Source of the DNA: JAKFEW01 sp036675505
GTDB taxonomy: Bacteria; Cyanobacteriota; Sericytochromatia; S15B-MN24; JAQBPE01
DNA: 64,000 bases
Assembly (NCBI GenBank): GCA_036675505.1
Contig: JAKFEW010000017.1
Coordinates: 25,023 to 89,022 of the forward strand
Reading direction: 5' to 3'
Part shown: positions 15,735-24,097 of the stretch, piece after piece
How positions within the stretch are numbered: position 1 is the stretch's first letter
Layout: every line of letters begins with the position of its first letter
The notes under the pieces: model-generated
What the model was told of the DNA's origin: nothing
The model's database searches: none
The model's input: the letters and a program-made list of their open reading frames with translations, nothing else
Program-made: the position numbers and the translations under genes

Positions 15735-16319
15735 ATGAGCCCGAATCCCGGCAAGGCCAATCACCCGCAACACCCGGAAAATCCGACCCGCGGCAACTCT
15801 ACGACGCCGTCGCAGGCCGATACGCACAAGGAGACCACCCAGTTCCGGCCCGACACCCCGCACCACGAGGGTCCCCAGCCGGACGGCGCCGCAGGGCCGG
15901 CGGTCTGCGTGCGCTGCCACGCGATCCGCCACCACAAGCACTGGCACCTGGACGAGAAGGCCGCGAAGGCGTTGATCGCCAAGGGCGACGTCGAGCAGCT
16001 CGTCTGCCCGGGCTGCGTGAAGGTCGAACGCGAGGAATACGACGGCATGGTCGTGCTCAAGGGCGCGTTCGTGCAGGCCCATCAGGACGAGCTCGTCGGC
16101 CTCATCCGCAACACCGAGGCCCACATCCGCGAACACAACCCGATCGCGCGCGTCGCGATGGTCAAGATGGCGGACGACCGGCTGGAGGTCCTGACGATTT
16201 CCCCGTTCCTGGCCGAGTGCATCGGCAAGGACGTCCGGAAAGCCTACGACGGGATGCTGGAAATCCAACACCCCGAGCGCAAGGAGTTTATCAGGGTGAC
16301 CTGGATCCGCGACGACTGA
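15735..16319 (+). CDS. BCAM0308-like zinc-ribbon protein
   Basis: A 194-residue protein. The first 55 residues are disordered (His, Pro, Thr-rich). From there CVRCHAIRHHKHW and LVCPGCVKV give two CxxC pairs, then LKGAFVQAHQDELVGLIRN, followed by a conserved alpha/beta part ending FIRVTWIRDD. The order matches what I recall of the BCAM0308 family, related to the Nmd3 zinc-ribbon domain; biochemical function is unknown. AAGGAGGAGGA precedes the ATG. It is transcribed away from remA across about 160 bp. Confidence 0.7.
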   Translation: MSPNPGKANHPQHPENPTRGNSTTPSQADTHKETTQFRPDTPHHEGPQPDGAAGPAVCVRCHAIRHHKHWHLDEKAAKALIAKGDVEQLVCPGCVKVEREEYDGMVVLKGAFVQAHQDELVGLIRNTEAHIREHNPIARVAMVKMADDRLEVLTISPFLAECIGKDVRKAYDGMLEIQHPERKEFIRVTWIRDD

Positions 16320-16340
16320 CCTCGCCCGGACCAGACCGGC

Positions 16341-16841
16341 CTAGCGCCAGAGCGGCACGAAGTACTTGGAGAGGGCCGCCATCGCGGGCGGCAAGCCGAC
16401 CTGCGCGGCGGGCGCGACGGCCGGCGCCGTTTGCGAAGCCGACGCGACGACGACGGCGGCCGCGACCGTGACGGGTGCCTGCACGCTGGCCAGGGGCACG
16501 AACGTCTTCACCGGCACTTCTTGCGCCATCACGAAGCCCAGCTGCTCGCGCGCGAGGCGCTCGATGCCGGCATTGGTCTTCGCCGACGCGATCTGCGCGC
16601 GAAGATCCAGGTGCTGCGCTTCGATCGCCACCTTCTCCTCTTCGAGCAGTCGGGCTTGCTTCAGGAGGTGGAACTCCTGGACGCCCAGCCGGAAGACCGT
16701 GGTGCCGAGGTAAAGCACGACGCCCAAGAAGACGAGGGTGGATTGCAGCGATGGGGGGGCGGGCTTCACCACCGGCTTCGGAACCGGGTTCATGGGAACC
16801 GGGTTGGGCTCGGGTCGCCGGCGAGACCTCCGTCTGGCCAT
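16341..16841 (-). CDS. FtsB/DivIC-like septum formation protein
   Basis: A 166-residue bitopic protein. It has an Arg/Pro-rich cytoplasmic tail, one membrane helix (about residues 34-54, STLVFLGVVLYLGTTVF), then a coiled coil (LLKQARLLEEEKVAIEAQHLDLRAQ split by short gaps) and a LAREQLGFV motif that is typical of FtsB/DivIC. These proteins form the FtsB-FtsL-FtsQ complex that activates septal wall synthesis. The Ala/Val-rich C-terminal tail is longer than usual. It is monocistronic and divergent from the methyltransferase gene. Confidence 0.75.
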   Translation of the reverse strand: MARRRSRRRPEPNPVPMNPVPKPVVKPAPPSLQSTLVFLGVVLYLGTTVFRLGVQEFHLLKQARLLEEEKVAIEAQHLDLRAQIASAKTNAGIERLAREQLGFVMAQEVPVKTFVPLASVQAPVTVAAAVVVASASQTAPAVAPAAQVGLPPAMAALSKYFVPLWR

Positions 16842-17078
16842 AAGGGGAAAGCTCCTGTCGGGGGGCGGTTTCCAGCCCCGAAGCGTGTTTACGGTAGCGG
16901 CTGGCCGTAGATTCCGTCAAGGCGAAACGCCCGATTTTTACATAACGTAACGGACGACCGACCCGCTGCATCGGAGGCCGGGCGCGGCGCAGCGCCGTGT
17001 ATAATACGAAGCATCGACGATTTCGCACGGCGAATCTGTGTGGCGCGACACACGAGCAACCATTGAAAGGCCTCTCCC
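16842..17078. promoter_or_regulatory. Divergent intergenic region with TATAAT -10 box
   Basis: This spacer separates the divergent FtsB-like and methyltransferase genes. A perfect TATAAT at 17000-17005 could be the -10 box of the methyltransferase promoter, giving a leader of about 65 nt. I see no matching -35 hexamer 17 bp upstream; the GC-rich DNA there contains a GCGCGGCGC/GCGC repeat instead. A second A/T-rich patch near 16935 may drive the opposite gene. Confidence 0.4.
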
Positions 17079-18368
17079 GTGGACGATTCTCCCAGCCCCA
17101 CCGCCGCCGCCGCGACAGCCCCGACCGAAGGGGCCGTGTCGAAGCGGCGGTCGGGGGCCACTTCGGCCGTCACCAAGGTCGTCTTGCGAAAGGGCCGCGA
17201 AGAGCGGGTTCGCGCGGGCCATCCGTGGGTCTTCGCGGGCGAGGTCTACCAGCTGCCGACCAACGAGGCGGACGGCGAGGTCGTGGCCGTGGAAGACGCC
17301 CGCGGGCGGTTCATGGGCCTCGGCCTGTGCAACACCAAGTCGAACATCCTCGTGCGCCTGCTGACGCGTCATCGCGAGACGATCGACCGCGAGTTCTTCC
17401 GCCGCCGCCTGGAGGAGGCGATCGACCTGCGCGCCCGCTTCGCCGGCGTCCAGACCGGCCCCGCCCACCCCGGCGCGGCCTATCGCGTGGTCCATGCCGA
17501 GGCCGACGGCCTGCCGGCCTTCGTGGTCGACCGCTATGGCGACTTCCTGTCCTGCCAGGTGCTCTCGTACGGCATGGCCCAGCGCATGCCGATGTTCGTC
17601 GAGCTGCTCGCCGAGTTGCTCGCCCCCCGCGGCATTTACGAGCGCTCCGACGTGCCCGTGCGCGCCCTGGAGGGCCTGCCACCCGCCACCGGGGTGCTGT
17701 GGGGCGAGGCGCCCGGCGACGACCTCGAGATCGTGGAGGATGGCGCGCGCTACGCGATCGACCTCATCGGCGGGCAGAAGACCGGCTTCTTCCTGGACCA
17801 GCGGCTGAACCGCGGGCGCGTGCGCGACCTCTCGCGGGGGATGGGCCGGGTGCTCAACACCTTCTGCTACACGGGCGGGTTCAGCATCGCTGCCGCCCTG
17901 GGCGGCGCGAAGGAAGTGATGAGCATCGACATCTCGCCAGACGCGATCGCGCTGGCGGAGCGCAATGCGCGCCTGAACGGCGTGGAAGACCGCTGCACGT
18001 GGCTCGCCGCGAACGCGTTCGACACGCTGCGTGAGCTCGAGCGCGCGGGCGAGAAGTTCGATATGGTGATCCTCGACCCGCCGGCCTTCACCAAGAACAA
18101 GGACTCGATCCCGGGCGCGCTCCGCGGCTACAAGGAGATCAACCTGCGCGCGATGCGCCTGCTCCAGCCGGGCGGCGTGCTGGTCACGAGCTCCTGCTCG
18201 CACCACATCAGCCCCGCGATGTTCCAGTCGATCGTCGCGGACGCCGCGGCCGACACGCGCAAGCGCGTGCGCCAGCTCGAGCTGCGGGGTCCTTCGCCGG
18301 ATCACCCGGTGCTGCCGGCGGCGCCGGAGACCGACTACCTCAAGTGCCTGATCGCGGAAGTCCGCTGA
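17079..18368 (+). CDS. RlmI-like class I rRNA methyltransferase
   Basis: A 429-residue S-adenosylmethionine-dependent methyltransferase of the RlmI/YccW group, which methylates a 23S rRNA cytosine in E. coli. A PUA-like N-terminal domain covers residues about 33-105 (RAGHPWVFAGEV). The catalytic part shows GQKTGFFLDQRLNR, the SAM loop NTFCYTGGFSIAAA, SIDIS, DPPAF at motif IV and SSCSHHI holding the conserved cysteine. The first 30 residues are an unrelated Ala/Thr-rich extension. The start is GTG, with AAAGG 8 nt upstream. The exact target base cannot be read from the sequence. Confidence 0.88.
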   Translation: MDDSPSPTAAAATAPTEGAVSKRRSGATSAVTKVVLRKGREERVRAGHPWVFAGEVYQLPTNEADGEVVAVEDARGRFMGLGLCNTKSNILVRLLTRHRETIDREFFRRRLEEAIDLRARFAGVQTGPAHPGAAYRVVHAEADGLPAFVVDRYGDFLSCQVLSYGMAQRMPMFVELLAELLAPRGIYERSDVPVRALEGLPPATGVLWGEAPGDDLEIVEDGARYAIDLIGGQKTGFFLDQRLNRGRVRDLSRGMGRVLNTFCYTGGFSIAAALGGAKEVMSIDISPDAIALAERNARLNGVEDRCTWLAANAFDTLRELERAGEKFDMVILDPPAFTKNKDSIPGALRGYKEINLRAMRLLQPGGVLVTSSCSHHISPAMFQSIVADAAADTRKRVRQLELRGPSPDHPVLPAAPETDYLKCLIAEVR

Positions 18369-18398
18369 GCCGGGGCCCGAGCGGCTGAAACGCGCAAG

Positions 18399-18428
18399 AA
18401 AAAGGGGGGCCGTTCGGCCCCCCTTTTT
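18399..18428. terminator. Bidirectional intrinsic terminator
   Basis: A 13-bp perfect stem (AAAAAGGGGGGCC / GGCCCCCCTTTTT) closes a GTTC tetraloop between two convergent genes. It has an A run before and a T run after, so it can act on both strands. It slightly overlaps the stop codon of the minus-strand lipoprotein gene. Confidence 0.92.
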
Positions 18429-18822
18429 ACTTGGATTGCTTGAACTGCGCCGGCGCCGCCGGCGCCGCTGGCGCCGCCGCGCCGCCGCCCGTGTTTCGGA
18501 CGATGATGCTGTTTTCCAGGAGCACCACCTCCGTCCCGCCGGGGTTGCCGATGGCGGTGATGTAGTGGACGCCGTCCGTCACCTTGGTGGTGTCGAAGGT
18601 CACGCTCCAGTCGGGTCCCTCGGCGTCGGTGCTGATCGGGCTGCCGTCGACGCGGAACTCGACGGAGGAGATTTCGGTGGAGCTGCCTTCCGGCACCTCG
18701 GCGCTGAGGGTGACCGGTCCGCTGCGGACCGTGAAGATGTCGACCGTGTTCTGCCCTTTGCCGGTGCAACTGGCGATCGCGACCAGGGCTGCAATCGCGG
18801 CGATGGCGATGGTTAGGCGCAT
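18427..18822 (-). CDS. Small Ig-like-domain lipoprotein
   Basis: A 131-residue exported protein. The signal peptide ends in the lipobox AIASC, so it should be lipid-anchored. The mature part is one beta-sandwich resembling a bacterial Ig-like (Big/fibronectin) repeat: SSVEFRVDGSPISTD, then WSVTFDTTKVTDGVHYITAIG. An Ala/Pro linker and short tail follow. It sits 2 bp after the AMIN/beta-barrel gene, suggesting a shared envelope role. Function unknown. Confidence 0.7.
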   Translation of the reverse strand: MRLTIAIAAIAALVAIASCTGKGQNTVDIFTVRSGPVTLSAEVPEGSSTEISSVEFRVDGSPISTDAEGPDWSVTFDTTKVTDGVHYITAIGNPGGTEVVLLENSIIVRNTGGGAAAPAAPAAPAQFKQSK

Positions 18823-18824
18823 GG

Positions 18825-20339
18825 CTAGAACCTCAGGTCGATGCGGGCGGCGGGGCCCATCCGGCTGTAGCTGTAACTATTCCCGCCTGTGGCCATCGAC
18901 ACGTCGTAGCCGGCCGAAAGTTGGAAGTAACCGAAGCGGGCATACAACGAGGGCGTGCCCCAGTATGCCATCATCGGCGCCGCACCCGTTTGGCCCGCGT
19001 CCATCGCCGCGCCGAACATGTAAGCGAAGCCGCCGCGCGCCTCGAGGCCGATCGGCCCGAAGAGCGGCAACTCGAGCCGGCCGAGCAGGGCCGGACCATG
19101 ATAGAGCTGCGACGGCGCCGTCAGCACGGAGACGTTCTCCGGGCCGGGGATCTTGTCGGCCACGTCGCCGGTCGCGGGATCCAACGAGACGTTCGCGGTG
19201 TTGAGGAAGCGCGCGTGGTAGCCGAGCGCGATCAGCTGATCGCTGCCGCCGGGGGTGAACCTGTAGCCCAGGCCCGTGGATGCGGCATACGTGTCGCGAT
19301 CATGGCCCGTCGCGTCGCCGGTCTGCGAATCGGTGATCCGCAGCCGGTGGTGATCGACCTGGAGCAGCCACGCGAGGTCGCCGAAGCGAGCCTCGACGCC
19401 TGCGCCCTCGAGGCTGGCACCCGTCGACTTGAAGTCGTGCATGGTGCTGCTCTCGTTGACGCTGACGGGATACCCGCCGACGAAGCTGACGATCGCGCCG
19501 GGCTGAGCCTCAGCGACCGGCTCCGGGGTTGGTGCCGGCGTCGGGAGCAGGGTTTCCGGGGTTGGCACCGGGGTCGGCAAGGGCTCCGGGGTCGGCAGCG
19601 GCTCCGGTGTCGGCAGCGGTGCCGGCGTCCACATCGGGGTGCTGGGCCGCGGCGTCGGACGAATCACCGGCCGCGGCCCTTTGCCTTTTCCCGAGATGGA
19701 AATCGCAAAGTTCACGTAATCGTTGGCGGGGTCGCTGGTCACGTGGAACTCGGAGACGCCGTTGGCGCCCACGCTCACGGTGACCTGGTCATGTTTCGCG
19801 TACTTGGGTCGCGGGCCGACCGTATACTTGAAGTCGGTGTGGCCGAACGTCTGGAAGAACGTCCGCGAAGCGTTCGGCGCCGTGTATTGCGGCGTTCGCA
19901 TCGGTGGTGGGGGTGGCGCCGCGGCGAGCGGCACGGTGCCCACCTGGGGCACCAGCAGGATCTGGCGGCGTGAGGCGTCGTTCAGCACGAGCACCTGGGT
20001 GCCGCGGCTGAACTGCATCACGAGACGCGTGCGGCCACCACCCTTGGGGGCCATCGTCCAGCGCGTCAGGCTGGGGTGGTTGTACACCGGTTGGCTCGGC
20101 ACACCGCGGAAGCGCGGGGAGCCGACGAAATCGAAGTAGACCCGTGGCGGGCCCGACAGCGAATCCGACATGAACGTCGGGAAGCTGCCGTAATAAGGCA
20201 CTACGAGGGCCCGGCGGTACTGGTCGTACCGCGCCAGGCCCAACTCCGTGGTGGCTGCCGCGGCGGGCGGCTGTACCGCCACCACGACGGCGATGGCCGC
20301 ACCGGCGGACATCAGGAATCGGGAGGGCTCAAACGACAT
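18825..20339 (-). CDS. AMIN-like domain fused to C-terminal beta-barrel, outer membrane
   Basis: A 504-residue exported protein. After a signal peptide (to about residue 29), residues 30-130 resemble an AMIN domain: PRVYFDFVGS, then LTRWTMAPKGGGRTRLVMQF and RQILLVPQ. AMIN domains bind peptidoglycan or secretin partners. A Pro/Thr-rich linker (about residues 225-275, PTPEPLPTPEPLPTP) leads to about 210 residues of alternating beta strands ending ARIDLRF. A terminal Phe is the classic outer membrane beta-barrel signal, so this gene is the best direct evidence for an outer membrane. It is the first gene of a two-gene unit with the Ig-like lipoprotein. Confidence 0.7.
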   Translation of the reverse strand: MSFEPSRFLMSAGAAIAVVVAVQPPAAAATTELGLARYDQYRRALVVPYYGSFPTFMSDSLSGPPRVYFDFVGSPRFRGVPSQPVYNHPSLTRWTMAPKGGGRTRLVMQFSRGTQVLVLNDASRRQILLVPQVGTVPLAAAPPPPPMRTPQYTAPNASRTFFQTFGHTDFKYTVGPRPKYAKHDQVTVSVGANGVSEFHVTSDPANDYVNFAISISGKGKGPRPVIRPTPRPSTPMWTPAPLPTPEPLPTPEPLPTPVPTPETLLPTPAPTPEPVAEAQPGAIVSFVGGYPVSVNESSTMHDFKSTGASLEGAGVEARFGDLAWLLQVDHHRLRITDSQTGDATGHDRDTYAASTGLGYRFTPGGSDQLIALGYHARFLNTANVSLDPATGDVADKIPGPENVSVLTAPSQLYHGPALLGRLELPLFGPIGLEARGGFAYMFGAAMDAGQTGAAPMMAYWGTPSLYARFGYFQLSAGYDVSMATGGNSYSYSRMGPAARIDLRF

Positions 20340-20477
20340 GGCGACCCCTTAGCGAAACTGTGTGAAACGCCTCCGTCGGACGCAGGGGCGCGCTCCGACG
20401 GGATCGGGGTGATCATAACAACGGGCGAGCGCTGGAATCTGTGCGCTGCGCACCACTGGGCGACATAAAATCGAAAA

Positions 20478-20501
20478 CCCTCTCCCGATCAAGGGAGAGG
20501 G
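20478..20501 (-). terminator. Intrinsic terminator after Pro-rich membrane protein
   Basis: Read on the minus strand, a 9-bp perfect stem CCCTCTCCC / GGGAGAGGG with a TTGATC loop is followed by TTTTCGATTTT. It lies 39 bp past the stop of the gene starting at 21241 and isolates it from the AMIN/beta-barrel gene. Confidence 0.85.
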
Positions 20502-20539
20502 CGTCGATGAATCCGCTCCTTATCGGGGAGCACGAGCGG

Positions 20540-21241
20540 CTATTGGACGGCCTTGCCGCCCATCCATTCCAGGATTCGCGGCACAGCACCGAGCGCCGCG
20601 CCACCCAGCAGGATCCATGGCGTCACCGTCGCGCCGGCCGCCGCCGCGATGCCCCACGCGAAGACGGCACCGAGGCCCGCGCTCGCGGCCGTCACGCCCG
20701 CGGAGTTCAGCTCGCGATCCTCGGGCTTCGTGACGAGCGGCAGGCGCATCGCCCCATGCAGGAGCGTGCCCGCGGTATGGCCCACGGCCAGGGTGGCTGC
20801 GACCGCGCCGAAGACGTGGCCACCGATGAACGGCACCCACGGCCCGACGAGCCAGCCGAGGCCACAAGCCACCAGCGCGGCGCCGCCGACGGGCAGCGCG
20901 AAGAAGATCGCGGAGCGGCCCACCTGGGCGAGCTTCTCGGTGGGCGTGTACGCCACCGCCTGGATGCCGGCCGCCTGGGGCTTCTTGAGCGGGAAGAATT
21001 TGTCGGCGATGCCGACGAGCAGCGCCTGGCCCTTGGCCTTGAGGCCGCCGAGCACGCCGACGGCGGCCGGGGCCTGGGGCGCAGGCGCGGCCGGCACACT
21101 CGGTGCCCACGCATCCGGCTGGAAGGGCGCCGGCGCTTGTGGCGTCGGCGGCGCCCCGAAAGTAGGCGCCGGCATCGGCCCCGCGAAGGGCGGCGGCGGC
21201 GGCGGAAGGGGCGCGGCGGGCGGCGTGAAGCCGTAGGTCAT
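20540..21241 (-). CDS. Membrane protein with proline-rich N-terminus
   Basis: A 233-residue protein. The first 60 residues are Pro/Ala-rich (PLPPPPPPFAGPMPAP) and probably disordered in the cytoplasm. The rest has four or five hydrophobic, Gly/Ala-rich segments including FFALPVGGAALVACGLGW. No known motif is recognised. A similar Pro-rich layout appears in the peptidoglycan-binding protein at the right end of the window. It is monocistronic, with its own terminator and a divergent neighbour. Confidence 0.6.
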   Translation of the reverse strand: MTYGFTPPAAPLPPPPPPFAGPMPAPTFGAPPTPQAPAPFQPDAWAPSVPAAPAPQAPAAVGVLGGLKAKGQALLVGIADKFFPLKKPQAAGIQAVAYTPTEKLAQVGRSAIFFALPVGGAALVACGLGWLVGPWVPFIGGHVFGAVAATLAVGHTAGTLLHGAMRLPLVTKPEDRELNSAGVTAASAGLGAVFAWGIAAAAGATVTPWILLGGAALGAVPRILEWMGGKAVQ

Positions 21242-21420
21242 GGACGCTCCTCGGGCGGTGGTTACGGGGCCATGGGGCTATCGCCGCGCCCAGGCCGTTA
21301 ATTTCTTAAGGGCTGGATAACCTTGGAATAAGTCTTGGCGGGCGCGCCGGCCGCCGGCCCGGGGTATACACCTCTCGCCGTGCGAACCCTTGCTTGTCCC
21401 GCGCACGAAGGAGAGCCTGC

Positions 21421-22605
21421 ATGCGACTCGTCCCCGCCCCCTGGATCGCGCTCATCGCCGCCTTCGCCCTCGTCCTCGGCTGCCAGCAGGCCGCCAAGGA
21501 GCAGGTCGAGCCCAACGTCGATGAAAGCGTCCTCGGCCAGGACAAGTCGACTGGCGATGCCTTCGGCGGCCTGAGCGAGAGCGATAGCGAAGGCCGACGG
21601 GCCAACGACGCGCCGGCGCAGGCCCCGGGCAAGCTGGAAGCGGTGAAAGAGCCCGCGCCGGCCACCGAGGAGCAGTCGCGCGAGCGCGAAGCCAAGCCCA
21701 AGCCGAGCGGGGGAGAGAAGCCGAAAGATGCCTCGGCTGGCCTTTACATCATCCGGCGCGCAAATCTGACGATCCAGGTCGAAGAGGTGAAGAAGGGGGT
21801 CAAGCGGGTCACCGACATCGCGCGGTCCGTCGGCGGCTTCGTCGCCGAGTCGGCCTACGAGGCGGCCGAGGGCGCCGTGCCGAGCGCACGCATGGTGCTG
21901 CGTGTCCCGGCCGAGAAGTTCGACGCCGTGCTCGATTCGCTCGGCGGCGTCGGCAAGGTGTTCGGGCGCCACATCGACAGCGAAGACGTAACGCTGCAAT
22001 TCGTCGACACGACCTCGCGCATCAAAAATCTGAAGCAGGAAGAATCCACGCTGCTCAAGCTGCTCCAGCGCAGCGGCAAGCTGTCCGAGGTGCTCGAGAT
22101 GGAGCGCGAGCTTTCGCGCGTGCGCGGCGAGATCGAGCAGGCCCAGGGCCGGCTGCGCCACCTGGGCAGCCTCGTGAGCCTGGCGACGATCGAGATCGCG
22201 CTGTCCGAGCAGGTGCAGGTCAAGACCACCTCGCCGTGGGGCCAGATCCCGGCAGCCTTCGAGAACGCGGTGAAGGACGTCGAGCGCGCGCTCGCCGGCG
22301 CGATCGAGTGGGTGCTGCACGGTGGCGTGTGGCTGCTCGGCTACTTCCTCCCGCTGGCGTTGCCGCTGGTCGCGCTCTACCTGATCGCGGGCTGGGCGCT
22401 GCGCGGCTGGTTGATCGAGCGGCGGAAGTTCATGCCGGAGGCCTGGTTCACGCGCTTCTGGATCGGCCTCGGCCTCGCGCTGATCGCCCTCTGGTGGCCG
22501 CCGCTCGCCGGCCTGATCGTGATCGCGGCGCTCGCGGCCGCCGTGCTCGGCGCGGGATCGCTGCTCGTCGGCCGGTTCTTCGTCCGCAAGCGCGAGCTCG
22601 ACTGA
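21421..22605 (+). CDS. DUF4349-domain lipoprotein
   Basis: A 394-residue protein. The lipobox LVLGC predicts lipidation. A charged linker (residues 25-110) precedes the DUF4349 core: YIIRRANLTIQVEEV, FDAVLDSLGGVGKV, DVTLQFVDTTSRIKNL, a coiled coil around residues 205-250, and LGSLVSLATIEIAL. C-terminal hydrophobic segments (about residues 295-390) anchor it in the membrane, ending in KRELD. The family is widespread with no known reaction. A GAAGGAGA site sets the ATG at 21421. Confidence 0.85.
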   Translation: MRLVPAPWIALIAAFALVLGCQQAAKEQVEPNVDESVLGQDKSTGDAFGGLSESDSEGRRANDAPAQAPGKLEAVKEPAPATEEQSREREAKPKPSGGEKPKDASAGLYIIRRANLTIQVEEVKKGVKRVTDIARSVGGFVAESAYEAAEGAVPSARMVLRVPAEKFDAVLDSLGGVGKVFGRHIDSEDVTLQFVDTTSRIKNLKQEESTLLKLLQRSGKLSEVLEMERELSRVRGEIEQAQGRLRHLGSLVSLATIEIALSEQVQVKTTSPWGQIPAAFENAVKDVERALAGAIEWVLHGGVWLLGYFLPLALPLVALYLIAGWALRGWLIERRKFMPEAWFTRFWIGLGLALIALWWPPLAGLIVIAALAAAVLGAGSLLVGRFFVRKRELD

Positions 22606-22697
22606 CCAACGCTGGCCTCCCCCGCCCGTCCGTTGGCCCATCCCGCCCGCCATGCGATGATGCGGGCGGAGGCCATGGGAGCCAAAGGAGGCCGGGC

Positions 22698-22937
22698 GTG
22701 CGTTACGGATTGTTTGCGTTGGTCGCGGCGATCGGCGCGGGAGTGGCTTATTACGCCATGAACCGGCAGCCGACGACGGAGAAGGCGTTCAGGGAGACGC
22801 CTGAGCCGAGACATCGTGTTCAGGGGAAGGGCGAGCGCGAGGACATCGCCGCGTTGATCGACGAAGTCATCCACGCGCCGGACGTGCCGGATACGCCGGT
22901 GAAGCAGGCGTTCGAGCACGCGCTCGAAGCGCGATAG
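22698..22937 (+). CDS. Small single-pass membrane protein
   Basis: A 79-residue protein with a signal-anchor helix (YGLFALVAAIGAGVAYYAM) and a charged helical tail (EDIAALIDEVIHAPDVPDT). The start is GTG at 22698, supported by AAGGAGG 6 nt upstream, which is why I keep this short gene. It follows the DUF4349 gene by 92 bp and ends at a strong two-way terminator. No family recognised. Confidence 0.65.
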   Translation: MRYGLFALVAAIGAGVAYYAMNRQPTTEKAFRETPEPRHRVQGKGEREDIAALIDEVIHAPDVPDTPVKQAFEHALEAR

Positions 22938-22947
22938 GCTACTTGCG

Positions 22948-22981
22948 AAAAGGGCGGCGCCGATGACGGCGCTGCCCTTTT
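22948..22981. terminator. Bidirectional intrinsic terminator
   Basis: A 15-bp stem, AAAAGGGCGGCGCCG / CGGCGCTGCCCTTTT with one G-T wobble, closes an ATGA loop between convergent genes. A and T runs flank it on both sides, so both transcripts should stop here. Confidence 0.9.
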
Positions 22982-22995
22982 GCATTCAAAGTGGC

Positions 22996-23787
22996 TCAGT
23001 TGAACTTCATCGGCACAAGCTCGAGGACCTCGACCTTGCCGTCGGTGGTGAAGTGGTCGCCGCCGCCGTTCACGCCGCGGAAGTTCGGCTCGAGCGACTG
23101 CAACTGGTAGCGCATCGCGACATGGCCGCTTTTCAGGTAGTCGTCCACGACCAGCTGGCGCTCGTCGTCGATGAAGGGCGAGATCTGGTGGGTGGGCAGC
23201 TTCTCGCCGGGGCCCAGCTTGATCGCGACGTCCTCGGTGGCGGCCACGAGCCACACCGGCCGGCCCTGGCGATCCTGCAAAGGGGACTGCCAGACGCGCA
23301 GGTGGTCGCGCGAGCGCGTGCCGTTCGCGTTCTTCTGGTAAGCGATGTCCTGCTTGCGGTTGTAAAGGTAGAGGTCGCTCATCGGCGAGGTCGGATACTG
23401 GCCGCCGAGGAGCGAGGTCTTGATCGTCCGGCCCGCGGTGATGAGGTTGATCGGGTCGGCGTGGACCCAACCGGCCGCGGCGAAGACGTGGCGCAGGTGG
23501 CGCTCGCTGCCGCAGATCGCGAGGTTCACGGGGTCGCTCAGCGCGCCGCTGGCGGTGCGCGAGATGCGCGGCCAGTTCACCTGCTGCACCGAAGGCGTGC
23601 CCTCGACGCCGGGCACCGGCACGCCGGCCACGTAGTTGGTGGGCAGGCCCACGATCTGGTTGACGGCCACGGGCAGCCTGGTGGGCTTCAGGGGCGCGCC
23701 GCTCAGCGAAGCCTTGCCGCAGCCGGTGAGGGCCATGGCGGCGAGCGCGATCCCGATCGTCTTGGTGGCTGCGTTGCCGACCATCAT
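22996..23787 (-). CDS. LssY C-terminal-domain lipoprotein
   Basis: A 263-residue protein. The signal peptide ends in the lipobox MALTGC. Residues about 70-200 match the LssY_C domain: SDPVNLAICGSERHLRHVF, AAGWVHADPINL, MSDLYLYNRKQDIAYQK, then WLVAATEDVAIKL. The domain is found in exported or membrane proteins of unclear function. The region upstream holds paired TTAA-N7-TTAA repeats, suggesting control by an OmpR-family regulator. Transcription ends at the hairpin at 22948-22981. Confidence 0.75.
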   Translation of the reverse strand: MMVGNAATKTIGIALAAMALTGCGKASLSGAPLKPTRLPVAVNQIVGLPTNYVAGVPVPGVEGTPSVQQVNWPRISRTASGALSDPVNLAICGSERHLRHVFAAAGWVHADPINLITAGRTIKTSLLGGQYPTSPMSDLYLYNRKQDIAYQKNANGTRSRDHLRVWQSPLQDRQGRPVWLVAATEDVAIKLGPGEKLPTHQISPFIDDERQLVVDDYLKSGHVAMRYQLQSLEPNFRGVNGGGDHFTTDGKVEVLELVPMKFN

Positions 23788-24097
23788 CCCGTGCCTCCAT
23801 TTACGGAGCGCTTTTCGACCGGTAGGGATCGATTAACGCTCGGTTAACCGTTATGTACCGCTGCTGGTGAGCGCGGTAACTTAAGCGGCTGTTAAATGAG
23901 GCCGGGGCGATTAAATGATTGTTGGGATGTTTTAAAACTCGGACAAGGAAACGTTTTTCTTGATGATTACTTGTTCTCCAGCACCCCCTCGGATGACGGG
24001 CCGTTAATTGGTCGTTAATCAACGACGTCCGGCACGCGCTTAACCTGGCCATAGCAAAAGCCCCCTGCGCTGGGCGCAGGGGGCCAGGTGACGTCGC
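23788..24097. promoter_or_regulatory. 310-bp AT-rich intergenic region with TTAA-N7-TTAA pairs
   Basis: No gene is visible here. The stretch holds three pairs of TTAA spaced exactly 11 bp start to start, at 23833/23844, 23881/23892 and 24004/24015. On the minus strand they read TTAACCGAGCGTTAA, TTAACAGCCGCTTAA and TTAACGACCAATTAA. Further TTAA copies occur at 23911, 23932 and 24040. The spacing matches the direct repeats bound by PhoB/PhoP-type regulators (cyanobacterial Pho boxes are CTTAACCT repeats with an 11-bp period). They would act on the downstream LssY_C gene. Confidence 0.5.
24060..24084 (-). terminator. Intrinsic terminator of lipoprotein gene
   Basis: Read on the minus strand, an 11-bp perfect stem GCCCCCTGCGC / GCGCAGGGGGC with a 3-nt loop is followed by TTTTGC. 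It lies 13 bp past the stop of the lipoprotein gene that starts at 24730. Confidence 0.88.
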
